DNA of 10,756 bases, taken from contig JANQHY010000278.1 of assembly GCA_028282395.1 (NCBI GenBank), forward strand, positions 1-10,756, given 5' to 3'. This DNA comes from Gammaproteobacteria bacterium (GTDB lineage Bacteria > Pseudomonadota > Gammaproteobacteria > UBA12402). Below the pieces are notes generated by a model. It was not told where the DNA came from and did not search any database. It was given only the letters and a program-made list of their open reading frames with translations. The translations under genes and the position numbers were made by a program. This document shows positions 1 to 5,924 of the stretch, piece by piece (position 1 is the stretch's first letter; each line of letters opens with the position of its first letter).

Positions 1-174
1 AAAACGGCTGCCATTGGTGGTCATAACCACCTGTACATTTGCATGGGCTTTCCTCAGTTGGCGCACCAATTCGGCGGCTTTATAAGCCGCAATGCCGCCG
101 CTGACACCAAGGAGTACCTTTTTTCCCGCTAGCGTATTGCTCTGTTGAGAAGGGGTTGAAAGGGGGTCGCTCAT
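1..174 (-). CDS. coaBC: CoaBC (Dfp) bifunctional coenzyme A biosynthesis protein, N-terminal part only
   Basis: Fifty-eight codons of the 5' end are present; the rest lies beyond the left edge. After a short polar leader, residues about 17-42 read [20 protein letters not shown] and onward. This is the signature start of the flavoprotein (CoaC, phosphopantothenoylcysteine decarboxylase) domain, with the Gly-rich FMN-binding loop, followed by the strand [12 protein letters not shown]. In the full family a CoaB ligase domain follows, and the protein makes 4'-phosphopantetheine in the cytoplasm. The start ATG (174-172) is supported by a GAGG ribosome-binding sequence 7 nt upstream. The gene is divergent from rpe. 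That the CoaB half is present is assumed from the family, not seen. Confidence 0.88.
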   Translation of the reverse strand, partial: MSDPLSTPSQQSNTLAGKKVLLGVSGGIAAYKAAELVRQLRKAHANVQVVMTTNGSRF

Positions 175-206
175 TGCCGTACCTCACTATAATCGTTAAT
201 GGCTGC

Positions 207-235
207 ATTGTAGAGGGCTTTGCTGCGTTGTTCAA
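207..235 (-). promoter_or_regulatory. Candidate sigma-70 promoter for coaBC
   Basis: On the minus strand, TTGAAC (235-230) and TACAAT (212-207) are separated by 17 bp. Transcription would start near 200 and leave a leader of about 25 nt before the coaBC ATG. The -10 matches consensus at five of six bases and the -35 at four of six. The -35 overlaps that of the divergent rpe promoter. Identified by eye only. Confidence 0.45.
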
Positions 236-256
236 GTGATAGGAATAGGGTATGAT
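228..256 (+). promoter_or_regulatory. Candidate sigma-70 promoter for rpe
   Basis: TTGTTC (228-233) and TATGAT (251-256) are separated by the optimal 17 bp. The -10 is good (five of six) and the -35 weak (three of six). The predicted transcript begins near 263, giving a leader of about 28 nt that includes the GGTGAG ribosome-binding sequence. The -35 box overlaps that of the oppositely directed coaBC promoter. Confidence 0.45.
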
Positions 257-290
257 CGAGCCAAGTTGATTAACATGGTGAGATAATAGC

Positions 291-953
291 GTGAAGCAGC
301 AGTACGAGATTGCCGCGTCAATTCTGTCCGCGGATTTTGCCCGTCTCGGTGCCGAGGTTGAGGCAGTAATTGAGGCAGGTGCCGATATGATCCATTTTGA
401 TGTGATGGATAATCATTTTGTCCCCAATTTAACGATTGGTCCGGCAGTTTGTCAATCGCTGCGGCGTGCATACCCCGATGTTATTCTCGATGTTCATCTG
501 ATGATTAACCCTGTTAATGAGATGATTGAAGTTTTTGCCAAGGCTGGTGCATCAATTATTGCTTTTCATCCAGAAGCGAGTGAGGATATTGCTGAAACAA
601 TTGGGTTGATTCGTGATCATGGTTGTCAAGTGGGAATGGTAATTAATCCCGATAGTGATTTTACATTTCTAACTGATGTTCTCGATCAGCTTGATGCAGT
701 GACAGTTATGTCGGTTTATCCAGGTTTTGGGGGGCAGAAATTTATTTCCACTACGTTAGATAAAATAGCTGCGATTCGCTCACTTATCGGCACACGACCT
801 ATTGCTCTAGAAGTCGATGGTGGCATTAAAGCGGAAAATATTGCTGAGGTTAGGCGCGCTGGCGCGAATCGATTTGTTGCCGGTTCTGCTATTTTTCATT
901 CATCTGACTATCGGCGCACCATTGCTGATTTAAGGAAGGCAATGCGAGAATAG
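291..953 (+). CDS. rpe: Ribulose-phosphate 3-epimerase
   Basis: The 220-residue protein interconverts ribulose 5-phosphate and xylulose 5-phosphate in the cytoplasmic pentose phosphate pathway. It matches the (beta/alpha)8 barrel family throughout. Visible motifs are ILSADFARLG (11-20), HFDVMDNHFVPNLTIGP (35-51), DVHLM (67-71), FHPEAS (92-97), PGFGGQ (144-149), EVDGG (174-178) and VAGSAIF (196-202). The expected metal ligands and catalytic acids are in place: His35, Asp37, His69 and Asp176. Length is normal. The start is GTG, with GGTGAG at 277-282 upstream; an in-frame TGA at 279-281 excludes any earlier start. Residue 143 is Tyr in SVYPGFGGQ, where bacterial homologues usually have Asn. The gene converges on the YchJ-like gene with 6 bp between stop codons. 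Confidence 0.97.
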   Translation: MKQQYEIAASILSADFARLGAEVEAVIEAGADMIHFDVMDNHFVPNLTIGPAVCQSLRRAYPDVILDVHLMINPVNEMIEVFAKAGASIIAFHPEASEDIAETIGLIRDHGCQVGMVINPDSDFTFLTDVLDQLDAVTVMSVYPGFGGQKFISTTLDKIAAIRSLIGTRPIALEVDGGIKAENIAEVRRAGANRFVAGSAIFHSSDYRRTIADLRKAMRE

Positions 954-959
954 TGGTTT

Positions 960-1484
960 CTAAGCGCTCTTCTTTCCTGGTCGGCCGCAACACTTCTTAT
1001 ATTTTTTACCGCTATTGCAGGGGCAGGGAGCATTTCTGCCAACAGCGTTTGCATCTTTTACAGATCGATCTCTATGTTCACCATCAACATAGAACCATTG
1101 GTGGTCAATTTTTTTAAAATAGCTGAGCTCGTGTAGCTGATGCGACTGTAAGCCTGTGCGGAAATAAGCAATAAACTCTACTGTAGCGGTTGTATCATTC
1201 GCGCCAACTTCCGGTGCATCAATAATTTCTAAGCGGTACCATTTTGGTTGCTCAGTTTCTGTTAGTTGATCAGTCATTTTTTGCAGGGCTTTCAGCGCTT
1301 TGCCGCGCATGGTCGCCTCAATGTAATCCATGTTGTCTAAGGCATAAGCACTGTAGCGTGAACGCATTAGTTGTAAAGGTGTTTTTGCATATTGTTGACC
1401 ACTAATAAGTCGCTGGCAGCATTGGCGGTAGGTTTGGCCACTGCAGCAGGGACATGGCTTGTTAATATCAAGGCTTTCGGCCAT
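960..1484 (-). CDS. ychJ: YchJ-like SEC-C motif protein (UPF0225 family)
   Basis: The 174-residue cytoplasmic protein has a zinc-binding cysteine cluster at each end. The N-terminal one is CPCCSGQTYRQCC (11-23). The C-terminal one is a canonical SEC-C motif, PCPCNSGKKYKKCC (153-166), like the metal-binding tail of SecA. Between them (about 30-135) is the YchJ middle domain, of NTF2-like fold, including the family-typical RSRYSAYAL (41-49) and a WFYVDGEH segment. E. coli YchJ is slightly shorter. Its biochemical role is not established. The start ATG has AGAGG about 8 nt upstream. No intrinsic terminator is visible between this gene and the convergent rpe. The family assignment is firm; any function would be a guess. 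Confidence 0.9.
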   Translation of the reverse strand: MAESLDINKPCPCCSGQTYRQCCQRLISGQQYAKTPLQLMRSRYSAYALDNMDYIEATMRGKALKALQKMTDQLTETEQPKWYRLEIIDAPEVGANDTTATVEFIAYFRTGLQSHQLHELSYFKKIDHQWFYVDGEHRDRSVKDANAVGRNAPCPCNSGKKYKKCCGRPGKKSA

Positions 1485-1511
1485 ATTTTACCTCTTGTTA
1501 AATGAGTTGCT

Positions 1512-1540
1512 ATTCTAACAATAAGTCATTGTGTTGACCA
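1512..1540 (-). promoter_or_regulatory. Candidate promoter for the ychJ-like gene
   Basis: On the minus strand, TGGTCA (1540-1535) and TAGAAT (1517-1512) are separated by 17 bp, upstream of the ATG at 1484. The -35 matches consensus at four of six bases and the -10 at five of six. It is back to back with the candidate promoter of the membrane-protein gene and shares its -35 bases. Confidence 0.35.
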
Positions 1541-1562
1541 GTATCAGGCTATTTGCTAGAGT
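1534..1562 (+). promoter_or_regulatory. Candidate promoter for the membrane-protein gene pair
   Basis: TTGACC (1534-1539, five of six) and TAGAGT (1557-1562, four of six) are separated by 17 bp. Transcription would begin near 1569, just before the G-rich ribosome-binding sequence of the gene starting at 1583. This geometry also argues against translation from the upstream in-frame TTG at 1553. Confidence 0.35.
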
Positions 1563-1582
1563 GGTCAGCTGCAGGGGGGGAG

Positions 1583-3169
1583 ATGAATAAACGCGTGATA
1601 ACTTGGTTTGCTAGAGGTTGTACTGTAGTAACTTTTTTCGTGCTATTTTTGCTTTTTATTTGTCATTGGTGGCAGGCGGAAGGGTCAAAAATCCCTTATA
1701 ATTCTGATCTGTTAATGTATCCTCAGGTAGCAATAAATTTGCTTCATCAAAAAGGCAGCTATTTTGATTGGAACTTTACCAGTGTTATTTTCCTTTTCCC
1801 TGATCTACTTCTCTGTTTGCTGATCGCACTATTTACTAAGAACCTTGCTTCGATTGTTTTAGCCTATGCATTTATTCAAATTGGCTATTTTATTTTAATT
1901 GGTTCAGCATTGATCAATCGTGCAGTAGTCAATGGGAGAATGCGTGCAGCAGCAGCGCTGTTAATGTTGTTTTCTCTCTGGTTGCTAGCGCATCCCAACA
2001 ATATAATTGTGTTGCTTGATCTTCCGCATCCCTCCGTTCACATTAGTTGTACATTAATGACATTAACACTGTTATGGTTGTTATTAATTTTATTTGACCG
2101 TCTGGAAAAGAAATTTATTCTGCTGTTTAGCGTGATACTAATACTTTCCATGGCTTCTGATCCGTTGCTATTGAGTAATTTTGTTATACCAGTTTTGGCA
2201 AGCTTAACAGTCGCGGCTGTTTTTAAACAGATCAGGTGGCGCTTTTATATCAAATTAGTTTTATGGCTGACAATTTTATCGGTATTGGCTTGGGCATTGT
2301 ATCGTGCTGGACCCTTTGCGATTCCGCGCTACCTTCATGCTAGATTACACTATTTTCACCTTACTACTTTGTATCAATTGGCGCATCTATTAGCCTCGTG
2401 GGTTCATGATAGTCCGTTTGTTGGCAATATGTGGTTAGCAGCAGTAATTTTTATGCCAGTTTCATTGTTGACTAAACGTGGCAGTCGACCAATTGACTTT
2501 GTGTTATTGACACTGTTTTTGCAGATTGTTATTGGATTAACATTCTTCTGCTTCTTCAGGCCTGATAGAGTGATGCCAATTCGTTATTTGCAACCACTAC
2601 TAGTTATTCCAGCCTTTATTGCGCCATTACTATTGTTAGCGAAACATTGGCCGAATTATCAACCATTTCAGTCCTGTCGTACTTATGTTGCTGCTCTGCT
2701 CTTTCTGCTGCTCTCAGCTTTGGCAGTTCCGCGTCCGGCGCTGCAGCTCTATAAAAGGTTGCACTATTATCCTGAGAATATTGCTTGTATTGATCGCCAT
2801 GTTGAAGAGTTTGGACTTAAGGCTGGAATTGCGGGTTACTGGGATTTTCGTCCAGTCATGTTGTTTAGTCGTACTGGTCTGGTTGTGGGATCTGTCGATG
2901 CTAATGATTTAATTCCTTTCTCATGGAATAATTCACGTGTTAATTATCATCATAGACCGTTTAACTTTGTTTTACTTAATAAGGGGGGTATCTCTGCAAC
3001 AGCTATGAAGAAGGTTTTGGGCCCCGCAGACACTCAATTCTCTTGTGGTCATTATACTATTGCGGTCTATCAACATGGTCAGCTCGATCGTTTTATGGCA
3101 AAACAGAAACCGCTTGGGGTTGAGCATTTTTCTTGGCTATATCAACTATTTGATAAATGGTTCGGTTAG
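1583..3169 (+). CDS. Polytopic membrane protein, GT-C-like architecture, first of two tandem paralogues
   Basis: I do not recognise this 528-residue inner-membrane protein by family. About 11 hydrophobic segments are visible, near residues 12-28, 66-84, 89-110, 122-136, 152-171, 178-191, 195-213, 221-240, 276-296, 303-325, 333-353 and 366-383 (one may be re-entrant). A soluble domain of about 140 residues follows, ending in YQHGQLDRF. The loop after segment 1 holds a conserved SDLLMYPQVAINLLHQ region with an acidic residue. One acidic first loop, many membrane segments and a soluble tail resemble GT-C glycosyltransferases, but that is inference. The start is ATG 1583, because this N-terminus (MNKRVITW) aligns with the downstream paralogue (MRKKLSTW) and a G-rich sequence at 1573-1582 precedes it. 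An in-frame TTG at 1553 would add 10 residues. Confidence 0.85.
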   Translation: MNKRVITWFARGCTVVTFFVLFLLFICHWWQAEGSKIPYNSDLLMYPQVAINLLHQKGSYFDWNFTSVIFLFPDLLLCLLIALFTKNLASIVLAYAFIQIGYFILIGSALINRAVVNGRMRAAAALLMLFSLWLLAHPNNIIVLLDLPHPSVHISCTLMTLTLLWLLLILFDRLEKKFILLFSVILILSMASDPLLLSNFVIPVLASLTVAAVFKQIRWRFYIKLVLWLTILSVLAWALYRAGPFAIPRYLHARLHYFHLTTLYQLAHLLASWVHDSPFVGNMWLAAVIFMPVSLLTKRGSRPIDFVLLTLFLQIVIGLTFFCFFRPDRVMPIRYLQPLLVIPAFIAPLLLLAKHWPNYQPFQSCRTYVAALLFLLLSALAVPRPALQLYKRLHYYPENIACIDRHVEEFGLKAGIAGYWDFRPVMLFSRTGLVVGSVDANDLIPFSWNNSRVNYHHRPFNFVLLNKGGISATAMKKVLGPADTQFSCGHYTIAVYQHGQLDRFMAKQKPLGVEHFSWLYQLFDKWFG

Positions 3170-3238
3170 CAATTCTCTATTCTTTCTGTTATATTTTCGC
3201 TAAATTTGATACTTTGTTATTAAGGATAATGTTGAAAA

Positions 3239-4906
3239 ATGAGAAAAAAGCTGTCAACTTGGTTACCTAGAGTTGCTGCATTAGTAGCTTTCTTCGTCCT
3301 ATTTTATATATTTATTTGCCATTGGTGGAAAGTTGATGGCTACGGTTCGCCTTATATCTCCGATTTCTTGGCCTATCCACATGTCGCAATTAATCTAATT
3401 CATCAACACGGTAACTATTTTGATTGGGTATTTACCAATCTTTGTTTCTTCTTTCCTGATTTTATTTTATGTTTGGCCATTACACTTTTCTTTAAGAATC
3501 CTGCTCTGATTGTTCTGGTGTATGCATTTGTTCAAATTGGCTATTTTATATTAATTGGTAAAGCATTAATCAATCGTGCAGTAGCGGATGGTCGCATGAG
3601 AAGAGCGGCTGTACTGCTGATGTTATTTGCATTGTGGTTGGTTGTGCACCCAAAAAGCTTGCCGTCCGATACGCAAAGTGTTTTTGCAGCGGTGCTAGCA
3701 AATATCTCCCTCCCGGCAATTCATTTTGGTTGTACGGTTATGATACTGACCCTGCTGTTTTTATTGTTGGTAATATTTAAACGCCCAGAAAAGAAATTCA
3801 TACTACTATTCAGCCTGTTATTGGTGCTTACGGGGGGGTCTGATCCATTACTATTTGGTAGTTTTATTATACCTGTTTTAGCTACTTTAACGATTGCGGT
3901 TGTTTTCAGAAGGATAAGTTGGCGTGCTTATCTGAAATTAGCGGTGTGGTTGAGTGTTTTAGCTGTGCTTGCCTGGTTGCTCTATCGTAATGGCCCGTTC
4001 GCTATTGCAAGCTATGTAAGAGTGCAAAAACACAGGATTCAGCTGAATGTAGCGGACGTATATTCTATCATACATATGACTTTTCTTCGGATAAGTCATT
4101 GGATTGAAGATAGCCCATTTGTTGGGAATATGTGGTTAGCATTTGTTATTTTTACTCCGATTTCTCTCATAACAAAGAGAGGCACGAAACCAATAGATTT
4201 TATTTTGCTGACACTATTTTTGCAAATCATCAGTGGTCTACTGGTTTTTTTCTGTTTCAGACCAGTTATCGAAGCTTTCCCTATACGTTATTTGCAGCCT
4301 CTATTAGTCATTCCGGCCTTTATTGGTCCATTACTATTGCTTGCGAAGCATTGGCCAACATGCCGTCCATTCTACTCTGCTAAATCTTACTATGGCATAT
4401 TGTTATTCATGGTGCTTTCAACGCTTGCTGTTCCACATCCGCCTTTTGCCCTCAGTAAGAAGATTCATTATTATCCTCAGGAGGTTGCCTGTCTTGACCA
4501 ACATGTCAAGAAGCTTGGTTTGACAGCGGGCATTGCGGGTTATCATGATCTGCATCCGTTTACGATTTTTAGTCGCACAGGCGTTGTGATTGCCTCGGTT
4601 GATAAAGATACTATGGCGCCTATTTTATGGAATAATTCCCGTGAAAGTTATCGTAACAGACATTTTGACTTTGTTATAACAAAACCACATAAACAGACCG
4701 AGCGACCTGGATTTCCTCTGGTTAAGAGTCTTTTGGGCGTACCAGACAGTACCTTTAATTGTGGACAATACCTTATTGCAGTTTATCAACATGGCCAGAT
4801 TGATCGTTTTCTCGCTTCTCATTCAGGCTATTCTACTCACAAGACATGGTTATTTCGTACGTTAGCGAAAAAATTTGGTTATAAATCAGATAAGGCTAAG
4901 AGTTAG
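3239..4906 (+). CDS. Polytopic membrane protein, GT-C-like architecture, second tandem paralogue
   Basis: This 555-residue protein is clearly homologous to its upstream neighbour. By hand count 90 of the first 140 residues are identical without a gap, and similarity continues through the membrane core into the tail (YQHGQIDRF near 516-524). It carries about 20 extra residues around 140-160, in a loop before the fifth hydrophobic segment, and a longer basic C-terminus (KSDKAKS). The motif SDFLAYPHVAINLIHQ (41-56) mirrors the paralogue. AAGGA at 3222-3226 precedes the ATG by 12 nt, a rather long spacing. The 69-bp gap from the previous stop shows no terminator, so the pair is probably co-transcribed. 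The last 11 bp overlap the convergent purM. A role in transferring sugars or another lipid-linked donor is speculative. Confidence 0.87.
   Translation: MRKKLSTWLPRVAALVAFFVLFYIFICHWWKVDGYGSPYISDFLAYPHVAINLIHQHGNYFDWVFTNLCFFFPDFILCLAITLFFKNPALIVLVYAFVQIGYFILIGKALINRAVADGRMRRAAVLLMLFALWLVVHPKSLPSDTQSVFAAVLANISLPAIHFGCTVMILTLLFLLLVIFKRPEKKFILLFSLLLVLTGGSDPLLFGSFIIPVLATLTIAVVFRRISWRAYLKLAVWLSVLAVLAWLLYRNGPFAIASYVRVQKHRIQLNVADVYSIIHMTFLRISHWIEDSPFVGNMWLAFVIFTPISLITKRGTKPIDFILLTLFLQIISGLLVFFCFRPVIEAFPIRYLQPLLVIPAFIGPLLLLAKHWPTCRPFYSAKSYYGILLFMVLSTLAVPHPPFALSKKIHYYPQEVACLDQHVKKLGLTAGIAGYHDLHPFTIFSRTGVVIASVDKDTMAPILWNNSRESYRNRHFDFVITKPHKQTERPGFPLVKSLLGVPDSTFNCGQYLIAVYQHGQIDRFLASHSGYSTHKTWLFRTLAKKFGYKSDKAKS
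3832..3838 (+). repeat. G7 homopolymer inside a membrane-protein coding region
   Basis: Seven consecutive G bases encode the Gly-Gly of LTGGSDPLL in the second paralogue. The first paralogue has Met-Ala at the aligned site, so the tract is not conserved. A one-base slip would shift the frame early in the membrane core. Confidence 0.5.
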
Positions 4907-5924
4907 CTAGTATAATATTACCGTTGCCTTCAATAACGTTACCGATTTCATAAAGTGGGTAATCGGTTTTTGTTTTGATACTGTCATCGCCGATGAGAAT
5001 GAAACCAATGCCCATATTAAAAGTCCGATAACTCTCCTGCTGATCGAGTTTGCCGATTTCGCCAATAACACTGAATATTGGTGGAATAGGACAGGCAGTT
5101 GTATCGATTTCAACGGCACAGTTTTCAGGTAAAATACGTGGAATGTTTTCAATGACGCCGCCACCAGTGATATGTGCCATGCCTTTTATATTAGCTTTCT
5201 GATTGAGTAGTTGGTGAACTGGATTAGTGTAGTTGATGTGAGGCGCAAGTAGCGCTTCACCAATAGTCACATTGCCTAGCTCAGCTACGGTTTGATCGAT
5301 AGTAAATCCAGCTTTATCAAAAAGGGCTTTGCGTGCTAATGAGTAGCCATTGGTATGAAGTCCATTTGATGCAAAGGCATAGACTTTATCGCCTGGCGCA
5401 ATAGTTTTCCCATCAATAATTCTACTCCGTTCGACTATGCCGGTGATAATACCGACTAGGTCATGTTCGCCACTAAGATAAACATTAGGCATCTCTGCGG
5501 TTTCACCGCCTACCAATGAAATATTATGATCGCGACAACCGACTACCATACCACTAACTAACTGCTCAATAATATCCGGATTTAACTTATCGTTAGCAAT
5601 ATAGTCGAGAAAGGTTAGTGGTTTAGCGCCGAGAACAACAATATCATTGCAGGTAGCGCTGAGCAGATCAATACCAAGCGTATCATAGCGATTCATCATG
5701 CGCGCGATGATAGTTTTGGTGCCAACACCATCGACACTCTGCGCCATGACTGGCTGCTGGTAATCAACGACGATAGTGCTTAGATCAAATAGACCGCCAA
5801 AGCCACCGATAGAGGTTAATACTGCTGGGGCAAAGGTAGTTTGTACCTTCTCTTTTATGCGAGCGACGGCCTCATTGCCGGCAGCAATGTCAACACCAGC
5901 CTGACGATAATCGAGTTGGCTCAT
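4896..5924 (-). CDS. purM: Phosphoribosylformylglycinamidine cyclo-ligase (AIR synthase)
   Basis: The 342-residue cytoplasmic enzyme converts formylglycinamidine ribonucleotide plus ATP to aminoimidazole ribonucleotide, the fifth step of de novo purine synthesis. Family motifs are all present: SVDGVGTK (63-70), VGGETAEMP (138-146), SNGLHTNGYSLAR (187-199), HITGGGVIENIPR (251-263) and FNMGIGF (303-309). Length is normal for PurM. The start chosen is the ATG whose A is base 5924. It overlaps the purL stop as ATGA, has GGGAG (5937-5933) 8 nt upstream, and gives the usual N-terminus (MSQLDYRQAGVD). A GTG-type start at 5954 would add 10 unconserved residues inside purL. The 3' end overlaps the convergent membrane-protein gene by 11 bp and contains that gene's likely terminator on the opposite strand. 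Confidence 0.96.
   Translation of the reverse strand: MSQLDYRQAGVDIAAGNEAVARIKEKVQTTFAPAVLTSIGGFGGLFDLSTIVVDYQQPVMAQSVDGVGTKTIIARMMNRYDTLGIDLLSATCNDIVVLGAKPLTFLDYIANDKLNPDIIEQLVSGMVVGCRDHNISLVGGETAEMPNVYLSGEHDLVGIITGIVERSRIIDGKTIAPGDKVYAFASNGLHTNGYSLARKALFDKAGFTIDQTVAELGNVTIGEALLAPHINYTNPVHQLLNQKANIKGMAHITGGGVIENIPRILPENCAVEIDTTACPIPPIFSVIGEIGKLDQQESYRTFNMGIGFILIGDDSIKTKTDYPLYEIGNVIEGNGNIILANS
4941..4976 (+). terminator. Intrinsic terminator for the membrane-protein pair, embedded in the purM 3' end
   Basis: The plus strand has ACCGATT (4941-4947), a 13-nt loop, then AATCGGT (4961-4967), a perfect 7-bp stem. It runs straight into TTTTTGTTTT (4967-4976). It lies 35 bp after the stop of the second membrane-protein gene and is correctly oriented for it. 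The same DNA encodes residues about 316-328 of PurM on the other strand. The stem is only moderately GC-rich, so efficiency is uncertain. Confidence 0.6.

Noticed and set aside
188..193. Perfect TATAAT on the plus strand upstream of rpe
   Set aside because: There is no -35-like sequence at a suitable distance, and it would leave a leader of about 90 nt. The TATGAT at 251-256 with its spacing fits better.
954..1000. Possible terminator between the convergent rpe and ychJ-like genes
   Set aside because: Only short palindromes (AGCGCT, CGGCCG) without a following T run are present.
1553..1582. TTG start adding 10 residues to the first membrane protein
   Set aside because: The paralogue aligns from the ATG at 1583, and the candidate promoter -10 box overlaps this segment.
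3170..3238. Terminator or separate promoter between the two membrane-protein genes
   Set aside because: No hairpin with a T run is visible and only poor -10/-35 matches are found, so co-transcription is the simpler reading.
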